From: Elusimicrobiota bacterium
Lineage (GTDB): Bacteria > Elusimicrobiota > Elusimicrobia > UBA1565
Reading direction: 5' to 3'
NCBI GenBank assembly: GCA_041660925.1
Contig: JBAZVI010000006.1
Location: 186,001-250,000, forward strand
DNA: 64,000 bases
Part shown: positions 26,389-33,146 of the stretch, one piece after another
How the letters are laid out: every line of letters begins with the position of its first letter
Numbering within the stretch: position 1 is the first letter of the stretch
The notes under the pieces: model-generated
The model's database searches: none
Told to the model about the DNA's origin: nothing
What the model saw: only the letters and a program-made list of their open reading frames with translations
Made by a program: the position numbers and the translations under genes

Positions 26389-26862
26389 TTACCAGTCGCT
26401 GGAGAGCGGCCCGCGATCGGTCTTGCGGGAGATCTCGGGCGGCCGGGTCTGGAGCATGCGGTGCAGGACGGAGGAGAGCACGGCCGGCTTGATGGGCTTC
26501 TCGATGAACTCGCGGACGTTCGATTCCTGGCGGACCATCTCGACGGTCTGCCGGTCGATGCGGCGGCCCGTGATGATGATCACCGGGATGGAGCGCGCGT
26601 CGCACATCTGGAGGCTCTTGAGGACCTCGAAGCCGCCCAGGCCGGGCAGCATGAAGTCGAGGATCATGGCGTTGGGCATGAGGGCCTCGGCCTTGCGGAT
26701 GGCCTCCTGCCCGTCGGCCGCGCGCTCGACGCGGAACCCCTCCTTCTTGACGACGTGCTCGAGGAGGTCGAGGATGCTCTCGTCGTCGTCGACGATGAGG
26801 ATGAGCTTGTCCTTGGGGTCCGTCAACTCCGGGATGACGCTGGGCTCCTCTTCTTCGTACAT
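26389..26862 (-). CDS. Single-domain response regulator
   Basis: 157 residues with one receiver domain. The acidic pocket is IVDDDES near residue 24, the phospho-acceptor Asp is in ILDFMLPG, the conserved Thr in IIITGRR, and the Lys in FIEKPIKP. There is no DNA-binding domain; short acidic (MYEEEEP) and basic tails flank the receiver. It would work like CheY/Spo0F, by phosphotransfer to or binding of a partner. No histidine kinase gene is adjacent. It is the first gene of the seven-gene minus-strand run. Confidence 0.9.
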   Translation of the reverse strand: MYEEEEPSVIPELTDPKDKLILIVDDDESILDLLEHVVKKEGFRVERAADGQEAIRKAEALMPNAMILDFMLPGLGGFEVLKSLQMCDARSIPVIIITGRRIDRQTVEMVRQESNVREFIEKPIKPAVLSSVLHRMLQTRPPEISRKTDRGPLSSDW

Positions 26863-27009
26863 GATGTCTCGTTCCTCTCGTCCTCAGTTTACCACAAAAA
26901 CCGCGCCGTCTGCACGACGCGTCGGGGTCCTCGACGGGGACCCCGACGGGGGCTTCGGAGACGCACGGCCTCCCAAGCACCCGGGGATCCCCGTCGGGGA
27001 GCCCCGCCC
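26863..27009. other. Intergenic leader with a GC hairpin upstream of the response regulator
   Basis: No gene seen. A 10-bp stem GTCGGGGTCC (26921-26930) with its complement (26938-26947) lies about 60 bases before the start of the response regulator. It may be a leader structure or a terminator of upstream transcription. Beyond it, more GC-rich inverted sequence leads into element E2. Confidence 0.45.
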
Positions 27010-27303
27010 AGGAGTCCGTCCGAGTAATATCGCCCGTGCCGGAGGCCCGAGATTGAGGAAAGCGCAAGGCGCGACAAGCGAGGATAGCCGAAGCTATCTG
27101 AGCGCGAAGCAACGCGGCGATTTCCCGATATCGGGCCTCCCGCCTTCCCAGATAGCTGCGATGGAGAGGCGGGTCGCGCGCTATCGGGCTGCGCCTTCGC
27201 CGCTCGGAGCTTACAGGCCTTCAGGCCTGCGCGCTCCGATGCGCCTCGGCTCGCTCCGACAGCGCGCGACCGGCATGGACGCTATTACTCGGACGGACTC
27301 CTA
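27010..27303. mobile_element. TIR element E2
   Basis: A 294-bp element with terminal inverted repeats starting AGGAGTCCGTCCGAGTAATA on the left and the near-identical complement at the right. The right end gives the TAG stop of the RAM-domain gene. The core shares the CAAGGCGCGACAAGCGAGGA block with E1 and E3. No gene lies inside. Confidence 0.7.
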
Positions 27304-27531
27304 AAGGTTGGTGGTGACGAGGGTCTCGGTGGCCTGGACCCCGTGGATCCCGCGGACCTCGCGGACGATGAGTCCGCTGATCTTGTCGAGGGTGTCGCAC
27401 TCGGCCGTCAGGATGGCGTCCCAGGACCCGAAGGTCAGGAAGACCTCGTTGACGCCCTTGATGGTGCGGATCTGCGCGATGGCCTTCTGCTCGAGGCCGG
27501 CGGAAAGCCGGCACAGCACGAACGCTTTCAT
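27301..27531 (-). CDS. Stand-alone RAM (Lrp/AsnC ligand-binding) domain protein
   Basis: 76 residues, corresponding only to the C-terminal ligand-binding domain of Lrp/AsnC regulators (MKAFVLCRL, GVNEVFLTFGSWDAIL, VQATETLVTTNL). There is no helix-turn-helix. Such stand-alone SAM/RAM proteins form oligomers and bind amino acids; their targets are often unknown. It lies at the end of the glycine-cleavage gene group, so glycine or a related amino acid is a possible ligand, but that is inference. Its stop codon TAG is part of element E2. Confidence 0.85.
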   Translation of the reverse strand: MKAFVLCRLSAGLEQKAIAQIRTIKGVNEVFLTFGSWDAILTAECDTLDKISGLIVREVRGIHGVQATETLVTTNL

Positions 27532-27547
27532 GCTTCCTCCATGCGAG

Positions 27548-28255
27548 TCATCTCCGTCTGTTCCAATCGTCCCGCCCGTAGCGCTCGCGCGCGAGCCGTT
27601 CGACGGCGGCGGCCGCCGCCGGGGCCAGCGGGCACGGCTCGAAGAGGGTGCGCCACTGCAGCGACAGTCCCTCCTCGACGCCGCGCTCCAGCGCCTCCCG
27701 CGGCAGGCCGAGGCGCTCGGGCCGCAGCGAGCCCTGGTAGAGCCCGATCCCGCGGCGCCGGCGCAGCGCGCCGCCGAGGATCTTCTCCCCGTCGGACAGC
27801 GTCAGGTCCATCGGCACCGGACTCGGGAAGCATCGCTCCTGCAGGCCGGCGGCGGGCTTCGCCGCGGGCTCCCAGAGCCCGGACTGGACCCCGACCCCGC
27901 GCAGCCCCGCCATCACGCCCCGGTGGATGCTCTTGTAGAGCGCCAGCGGCCCGATGAGCCGCTCCCACGGGAAGACGAAGGAGAAGGTGAGGTCCCCGTC
28001 ATGGAAGACCACGCCGCCGCCGGTCATGCGCCGGACCACGGGGAAGGTCACGGCCGGATAGCGCTGGCGGACCGCCGAGAGAGCGTCCTCCCAGCGCTGG
28101 GAGAAGCCGAAGGTGACTCCGTGGGGCGCAGGGCCCTCCCAGCGGTAGAGCCGAAGAAAGCAGGCATCGGGACCCGCGGACTCCAGGATCGTCTCGTCGG
28201 CCGCCATCTGCGCCGCGGCGTCGAGGGGCGGCGTCTCGAGGCGGTAGGCGCGCAC
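27548..28255 (-). CDS. Lipoate/octanoate transferase, LipM/LplA-like
   Basis: 235 residues of the biotin/lipoate ligase fold. The motifs RRMTGGGVVFHDGDLTFS and, later, KILGGALRRRRG are those of the lipoyl-transfer family. A Cys lies in QERCFPSPV ahead of the lysine motif, the position of the thioester cysteine in LipM-type octanoyltransferases. It should attach octanoate or lipoate to GcvH, encoded two genes upstream. The start at 28255 is nine bases after the stop of the PH-like gene. LipM and LplA functions cannot be separated by eye; the Cys favours LipM. Confidence 0.83.
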   Translation of the reverse strand: MRAYRLETPPLDAAAQMAADETILESAGPDACFLRLYRWEGPAPHGVTFGFSQRWEDALSAVRQRYPAVTFPVVRRMTGGGVVFHDGDLTFSFVFPWERLIGPLALYKSIHRGVMAGLRGVGVQSGLWEPAAKPAAGLQERCFPSPVPMDLTLSDGEKILGGALRRRRGIGLYQGSLRPERLGLPREALERGVEEGLSLQWRTLFEPCPLAPAAAAAVERLARERYGRDDWNRRR

Positions 28256-28263
28256 GCGGAGGC

Positions 28264-28689
28264 CTACTTGAGGGCGCGGACCCGCTCGCGCAGGTGCTCG
28301 GGGTCTTCGACGCCCTCGAAGAGGATCGCCCCCGCGGTCGTCTCGAGCTCGAGGTCCCCGACGCCGAGCTGGCGCTGGAGCGCGGTCTGCCGGACCCGGA
28401 CCTCGCGCAGGGCGAGGAGCGGGGCCTCGGAGTCGACGCGCGGCCAGGGCCGCACGCGCACGAGGATGCGGGTGTTCGTGACGACGTAGGTGCTGTTGGC
28501 CGCGCGCATGGCCGGATAGGCGACGGCGCCGAAGCCGAGCACGGCCAGGACCCCGCCCGTCGACGGAGCGACGGCCTCGAGCAGGACGAGGCTGATCCCC
28601 GTGACGAGGAGCAGCGCCCCCCCCGCCAGCGGCAGCGGCCAGTTCTTCAGCGACGGAGCGGCCTCGAAGAGCTTGATCTCGTTGGCCAT
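28264..28689 (-). CDS. Membrane protein with bacterial PH domain (bPH_2-like)
   Basis: 141 residues. Two hydrophobic helices (PLAGGALLLVTGISLVLLEA and GGVLAVLGFGAVAYPAM) come first, followed by a PH-like beta domain starting YVVTNTRILVRV and ending in a helix HLRERVRALK. This is the layout of DUF304/bPH_2 proteins, small membrane-anchored proteins of unknown role. A 14-bp hairpin lies directly upstream of the ATG, within bases that would normally carry the ribosome-binding site. It stands between gcvH and the lipoyl transferase but its part in that pathway is unclear. Confidence 0.75.
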   Translation of the reverse strand: MANEIKLFEAAPSLKNWPLPLAGGALLLVTGISLVLLEAVAPSTGGVLAVLGFGAVAYPAMRAANSTYVVTNTRILVRVRPWPRVDSEAPLLALREVRVRQTALQRQLGVGDLELETTAGAILFEGVEDPEHLRERVRALK

Positions 28690-28690
28690 C

Positions 28691-28722
28691 AGGCGAAAAT
28701 CTCCCGATGGAGATTTTCGCCT
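28691..28722. promoter_or_regulatory. Hairpin just upstream of the bPH gene
   Basis: Perfect 14-bp arms (28691-28704 and 28709-28722) around CGAT. The structure is two bases from the ATG of the bPH gene, so it could mask translation or end gcvTH transcription. Confidence 0.6.
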
Positions 28723-28803
28723 GCGGGAATACTCGTCATCCTTCCTCGCATGTTCCGGGAACGATTTTTATTACCCCAGCGGGAATCCCGCAGGGATTCT
28801 CGA

Positions 28804-29193
28804 CTAATGAGCGGCGGTCTTCAGGAACTCCTGATAGGCCTTGTGGTCCATCATGGATTCGAGTTCCTTCGGGTCCGCCGGCTTGATCGCCGCGAACCAG
28901 CCCTTCTCGTGCGGGGACTGGTTGACGAGCGCCGGGTTGCCCGCGAGGTCGGCGTTGACGGCGACGACCTCTCCGGAGACGGGCGCGTAGAAGTCGAAGG
29001 CGGCCTTCACCGACTCGACGGCGGCGAGGACCTCGCCCTTCTTGACCGTGCGGCCGACCTTCGGGAGGTCGACGAAGACCACGTCCGTGATCTCCTTCTG
29101 CGCGTGGTCCGAGAGGCCGACGCGGACCTGGTCGCCCTCACGGGCGGCCCACTCGTGGGACGGCATGTAGCGGCAGGATTCGGGGTTGGCCAT
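28804..29193 (-). CDS. gcvH: Glycine cleavage system H protein
   Basis: 129 residues. The lipoyl-lysine motif is AAVESVKAAFDFYAP, with the Lys about residue 64, and the N-terminal PSHEWAAREG is typical. The protein carries the aminomethyl group from the P protein to the T protein and needs lipoylation, which the LipM/LplA-like product downstream can supply. It follows gcvT with an eight-base gap, so the two are co-transcribed. The gene for the P protein (gcvP) is not in this window. Confidence 0.95.
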   Translation of the reverse strand: MANPESCRYMPSHEWAAREGDQVRVGLSDHAQKEITDVVFVDLPKVGRTVKKGEVLAAVESVKAAFDFYAPVSGEVVAVNADLAGNPALVNQSPHEKGWFAAIKPADPKELESMMDHKAYQEFLKTAAH

Positions 29194-29201
29194 GTTCTCT
29201 C

Positions 29202-30305
29202 CTATTTCGGGCGCTTGTAGAACGGCACCGCGGCGATCTCGGCCGCGAAGCGGCGGCCGTGCAGCTCGATCTGGACCTTCGTCCCGGCCGCGAGGTCGGG
29301 ACGGTTCATGTAGCCGACGCCGATGCCGGCCTGGAGCGTCGGGGAGAAGGTCGCGCTCGTGAGCGTCCCGAGCTTCTCCTCTCCGAGCAGGACGGGGGCG
29401 CCGGGGCGGGGCACGCCGCGCTCGGTGAGCTTCACTCCGAGCAGCTTGCGCTTGAGCCCCTCGCGCTGCTGCTTCTCGAGCGCGGGCTTGCCGATGAAGT
29501 CGCCCTTCGCGAGCTTCACCACCCAGCCGTAGTTCGCCTCGAAGGAGGTATGCTCGTCGTCGACGTCGCTGCCGTAGAGCAGGTAGCCGGCCTCGAGCCG
29601 GAGCGTGTCGCGGCAGCCGAGCCCGCAGGGAAGCAGGCCGTAGGAGGCGCCGTTGACCATGAGCGTCTCCCAGACGCGCGAGGCGATCTCGTTGGGCACG
29701 ATGGCCTCGAAGCCGTCCTCGCCGGTGTAGCCGGTGCGGGTGATGAGGCACTTCTGGCCGTAGAGGTCGAGCTCGTGGGCGCCGAAGCGCTTGAGCTTCG
29801 CCGCCGCGGGCGAGACCGACGCCATGATGCGCTCCGCCATCGGCCCCTGCAGCGCCATCATGCCGTAGTAGTCGCTGCGGTTCTCGAGCTGGACCGACAT
29901 CCCGGCGGCCTGCGCGCTCAGCCAGGCGAAGTCCTTGTCGGCGGTCGCCGCGTTGACGACCATGAACCAGCGCTCGTCGCCGAGCTTGGAGAAGATGACG
30001 TCGTCGACGAGCCCGCCGCGGGGGTTGAGCAGATGGGAGTACATCGCGTCGCCGATCTTGAGCCGCCCGGCGTCGTTGGCGCTCACCTTCTGCAGGAAGG
30101 CGAGGGACTGGGGGCCCTCGATGGTGACCTGGCCCATGTGGGAGACGTCGAACATGCCGGCGGCCTTGCGCACGGCATGGTGCTCCTGCAGGATGCTCGA
30201 GAACTGCACGGCGAGCTCCCAGCCGTGGAAGTCCACCATGCGGCCGCCGGCCGCCCGCTGGATCGCGTTGAGCGAGGTGCGTCGAAGCGTGGTTGTAGTG
30301 CTCAT
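29202..30305 (-). CDS. gcvT: Glycine cleavage system T protein (aminomethyltransferase)
   Basis: 367 residues from the ATG at 30305 (MSTTTTLRRTSL); the longer frame adds an unlikely N-terminus. The GCV_T fold shows in MVDFHGWELAVQFSS, GMFDVSHMGQV, and the ALQGP and TGYTGEDGFE blocks, with a C-terminal beta barrel starting near residue 280. It transfers the methylene unit from H protein to tetrahydrofolate and releases ammonia. First gene of the gcvT-gcvH group, transcribed divergently from the ComEC-like gene. Confidence 0.95.
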   Translation of the reverse strand: MSTTTTLRRTSLNAIQRAAGGRMVDFHGWELAVQFSSILQEHHAVRKAAGMFDVSHMGQVTIEGPQSLAFLQKVSANDAGRLKIGDAMYSHLLNPRGGLVDDVIFSKLGDERWFMVVNAATADKDFAWLSAQAAGMSVQLENRSDYYGMMALQGPMAERIMASVSPAAAKLKRFGAHELDLYGQKCLITRTGYTGEDGFEAIVPNEIASRVWETLMVNGASYGLLPCGLGCRDTLRLEAGYLLYGSDVDDEHTSFEANYGWVVKLAKGDFIGKPALEKQQREGLKRKLLGVKLTERGVPRPGAPVLLGEEKLGTLTSATFSPTLQAGIGVGYMNRPDLAAGTKVQIELHGRRFAAEIAAVPFYKRPK

Positions 30306-30479
30306 ATGCGCATACTCATAACATAATTGGCGCGCGCGTGACAAAGGGGCGCGCGGGCGCCCGCGGGGACGCGTAGGACTTTGGGCCTATCCGGCATGGG
30401 CCCTTCGCTTCAAGATGAACCTAGGCCCACGGACCCTTAGAACCGCGCGCCGGACCGTTAAACTATCGCAGGAGGGGAC

Positions 30480-31484
30480 ATGACGGCAGCCGACATCCGC
30501 CGCATCGCGCGCGCCGCTCTCGGAGCGCTTTTCTGCGCTCTCCTCGCGCTCCCCCTCCCCGCCCAGACGCTCGAGGAGGTCGCCGCCCGCGACCCCCTCT
30601 CCTCGGCGACCCTCTTCGACCCCTCGGCCGTCCCCGAGCCCGAGGCCCCCGCCGCGGTCGTCCTCCCCTCCGGAGACGTCCAGGTCAGCTTCGGAGGCCT
30701 GCGCGTCTTCTTCATCAACGTCGGACAGGGCGACGCGACCTACTTCGAGCTCCCGGACGGGAGCAACGCCCTCATCGACGGCGGCCCCACGATCTCGGCC
30801 CTGCGCCGCTTCCTGACGGAGCGCGGCGTCCAGCGGCTCTCGCACGTGGTGCTCACCCACCCCCATTCCGACCACTACAACGGGCTCAAGTACGCGTTCG
30901 ATTCCCTGCAGGTCGACCACTTCTACGACACCCGCATGGACAACAGCAGCGCCAGCGGCGACGAGACCGTGCGCGCCAAGGCCGCGGCCGAGCTCGGCTG
31001 CACGACCGCGTACCCGGCGCCCGGCGACGCCCTCTCCTGGTCGGCGGGCGTGCAGGTCCGCGTGCTCAGCTCCTGCCCGAGCCCCGTCCGCAGCGGCGGA
31101 GACGGCTCCTCGGTCAACAACTGCTCCATCGTCCTCAAGATCGCCTACGGAGGGAACTCCCTGCTGTTGACGGGCGACGCGGAGACGGAGGTGGAGGCCC
31201 GCCTCGTCTCCCAGTACGGGACCGCCCTGCACGCCCAGGTCCTCAAGGTGGGACATCACGGCAGCGCGCGCTCCTCGACGAAGGAGTTCCTCGCCTTCGT
31301 GCGCCCCCAGCGCGCCTACATCTCGGTCGGGAAGAACAGCTACGGACATCCCACGACGGACGCGCTGACCCGCCTCGCGGCCGTCGGCGCCCAGGTGCTG
31401 CGCACCGACCAGAACGGCACCCTGGTCTGGGACCCGTCTACGGGGTCCAATTTCCTCAGTGCGGCGTTCCCTTCTAAAAATTAA
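30480..31484 (+). CDS. Exported ComEC-like metallo-beta-lactamase-fold hydrolase
   Basis: 334 residues with an ATG at 30480 after GGAGGGGAC. A signal peptide (to about residue 29, LPLPAQ) is followed by a linker and an MBL domain of the Rec2/ComEC type: FFINVGQGDATYFEL, then THPHSDHYNG for the metal ligands, later LLLTGDAETEVEAR and VLKVGHHGSARSS. In ComEC this domain is a nuclease that trims transforming DNA. Here it is a free exported protein without the membrane channel, so its substrate may be extracellular DNA or another phosphodiester. Transcribed away from gcvT. Confidence 0.88.
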   Translation: MTAADIRRIARAALGALFCALLALPLPAQTLEEVAARDPLSSATLFDPSAVPEPEAPAAVVLPSGDVQVSFGGLRVFFINVGQGDATYFELPDGSNALIDGGPTISALRRFLTERGVQRLSHVVLTHPHSDHYNGLKYAFDSLQVDHFYDTRMDNSSASGDETVRAKAAAELGCTTAYPAPGDALSWSAGVQVRVLSSCPSPVRSGGDGSSVNNCSIVLKIAYGGNSLLLTGDAETEVEARLVSQYGTALHAQVLKVGHHGSARSSTKEFLAFVRPQRAYISVGKNSYGHPTTDALTRLAAVGAQVLRTDQNGTLVWDPSTGSNFLSAAFPSKN

Positions 31485-31496
31485 TCAGGGTGCAGC

Positions 31497-31600
31497 CCCT
31501 TCCCCACTGTCCTCCCCGGCGGGGAGGGCAGGGTGGGGGCGAACCATTGTTCCCCCTCCCCCTCGAGGGAGGGTTTGGGAGATTAGGACCAATAAAATGG
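31497..31600. repeat. Dispersed CCTCCCC/GGGGAGG repeat, copy b
   Basis: Palindrome beginning TCCTCCCCGGCGGGGAGGGC, same family as the copy at 14430, followed by a shorter CCTCCCCCTCGAGGGAGG palindrome. Confidence 0.65.
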
Positions 31601-31630
31601 AAGGCCCGCTCGCGCGGGCCTTCTGCTTTA
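31601..31630 (+). terminator. Intrinsic terminator between convergent genes
   Basis: AAGGCCCGC and GCGGGCCTT arms with a CTTTACTT tail. It lies between the ComEC-like gene and topo VI A, with repeat copies on both sides. Confidence 0.75.
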
Positions 31631-31635
31631 CTTCG

Positions 31636-31735
31636 CCCCCACCCTGCCCTGGTCCTGGGCAATCGCGGGGACTTCGCGATTAAGATTCGCCCCCACCCTG
31701 CCCTCCCCGTGGGGGAGGACAGTAAGGAACACTGT
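31636..31735. repeat. Dispersed CCTCCCC/GGGGAGG repeat, copy c
   Basis: Inverted form of the same family: CCCCCACCCTGCCCT appears twice, the second followed by CCCCGTGGGGGAGGAC. Together with copy b it flanks the terminator at 31601 symmetrically. Confidence 0.65.
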
Positions 31736-31738
31736 TCC

Positions 31739-32827
31739 TCAGTCCAACCAGTCTTTCTCCTTTAATTTCTTCGGCAGGTATGTCTTGGTTAAATACTGGA
31801 AGTCCTTGTTGGCGAGGGCGTCGAGCTCGTACTTGAGGCCGCTGGAGAGCATGCGCTTGATCTCGACCTGCCACTCCTTCTTCTGGAACCACTGATAGTT
31901 GAGCAGCTCCTTGGCGCGGGAGACGTCCTTCTCGTTGAGCTTGATGCCCACGTTGCGCGGCAGGCTGTAGCGCTCGGGGTCCGCGCTCGAGAGGCCGATG
32001 AACTTGGCGTGCGGGATGGCCATGCGCTGGCTCTCGAAGGCGAGGTTGATGGACCCTTGTTTCACCACCGAGTAGATGTAGTAGCCCCAGGGGTCGTTGT
32101 CGACGAGGACGTAGACGGGCAGGCGCTTCTCCTCGTGCAGACGCCGGGCGAGGCGGCGCACGCCCCGCGGAGGCTGGCCGTTGCCGGTGAGCAGGATGCA
32201 GTTGTACTTCTTCCAGAACTTGTCCTCGGCGAGGCGGTTCCACTGCGTGCCCTTCTCGACGAGGAGCACGAAGTCGGCGGTGCACTTGCGGATGCGCACG
32301 TACTCCTCCTCCACGATGGAGGGCACCGAGTAGCCGCCCTTGCCCAGGCGCGCGCAGTCCACCTTGTCCCCGTCGTCCTCGAGGACGAGCGGGCCGATGA
32401 CCGTGCCGCCGTTCTCGGCGCGCACGTGCAGCTCCTCGCGCAGCGCCTCGAGCCCGACCTCCAGGTCCTCGATGATGGGGTCGCTCTCGTCCTGCGCGTC
32501 GAAGGTGTTCTCGTGCGAGTCGGCGATGGTGTGCTTCGCGCGATAGTAGATCTCGCGCAGGGAGGTCGTCAGCTCGCCGCGCTGGAGCTCGCTGAGCGCG
32601 TCGGCGACCAGGATCGTCTGCATGAACTTCTTGGCCATGCCGACGTTGAAGAAGGTCCTCATCTGGGTGTTCGAGCCCATCTCGATGAGCCCCTTGCGCT
32701 CGTTGAACTTGACGTTCGAGAGCGCGCGCACCGGGATGCGGATGGCGGGGTCCTTCTTGCGGGCCGCGGCGGTGATGACGAGGTCCGCCAGGCCGATGAG
32801 CTTCTTCTCGACGCTGAGCTTGGCCAT
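31739..32827 (-). CDS. top6A: DNA topoisomerase VI subunit A
   Basis: 362 residues of the Spo11/TopVIA family. The 5Y-CAP domain holds the DNA-cleaving tyrosine in TTSLREIYYRAKH (Tyr 94 or 95, the second more likely). The Toprim domain has LLVEKGTQWNRL and VLVDNDPWGYYIYS, which supply the metal-binding acidic residues. It forms a heterotetramer with subunit B and passes one duplex through a double-strand break. Topo VI is mainly archaeal and plant; bacterial copies are sporadic. The ribosome-binding GGAG eight bases before the ATG lies inside repeat element E3. Confidence 0.95.
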   Translation of the reverse strand: MAKLSVEKKLIGLADLVITAAARKKDPAIRIPVRALSNVKFNERKGLIEMGSNTQMRTFFNVGMAKKFMQTILVADALSELQRGELTTSLREIYYRAKHTIADSHENTFDAQDESDPIIEDLEVGLEALREELHVRAENGGTVIGPLVLEDDGDKVDCARLGKGGYSVPSIVEEEYVRIRKCTADFVLLVEKGTQWNRLAEDKFWKKYNCILLTGNGQPPRGVRRLARRLHEEKRLPVYVLVDNDPWGYYIYSVVKQGSINLAFESQRMAIPHAKFIGLSSADPERYSLPRNVGIKLNEKDVSRAKELLNYQWFQKKEWQVEIKRMLSSGLKYELDALANKDFQYLTKTYLPKKLKEKDWLD

Positions 32828-32830
32828 GGC

Positions 32831-33146
32831 TAGTGCTCCGACCGGATAATTATGGACGTTTTGACCGGGCGATTTCGGCCGTCCGGCAAGGCGCGAGAAG
32901 CGAGGATACCTTTAGGTATCTGAGCGACGAGCAACGCCGCTGGCGGCCGAAAGCGCCCGGCCCCTATCTGGGAAGTTTCGCTGCCTCCGGCAGCGAAACT
33001 ATTGTGGAAGGGGAGGCCCGCCCCTGGACGGCTTCCGCGTCGCTCCTCCCTCAGATAGCTCGGCCCGCTATCCTCGGTCGTCGCTCCTTGAATCCGTCTC
33101 ATGCTCGGGCCTCCAAAACGTTCATGATTATCCGGTCGGAGCACTA
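32831..33146. mobile_element. TIR element E3 between the topo VI genes
   Basis: A 316-bp element with terminal repeats beginning TAGTGCTCCGACCGGATAAT and an almost identical complement at the other end. It gives the stop codon TAG of topo VI B (33146-33144), and its other end gives the GGAG in front of topo VI A. The core shares CAAGGCGCGAGAAGCGAGGA with E1 and E2. Confidence 0.75.

Noticed and set aside
26921..27300. A CRISPR-like array formed by the repeated short motifs.
   Set aside because: The repeats are inverted and unequal, without regular spacers; they belong to element E2 and to a nearby hairpin.
30306..30479. A glycine riboswitch upstream of gcvT.
   Set aside because: The short leader shows no glycine-riboswitch core; only a few GC-rich inverted motifs were seen.
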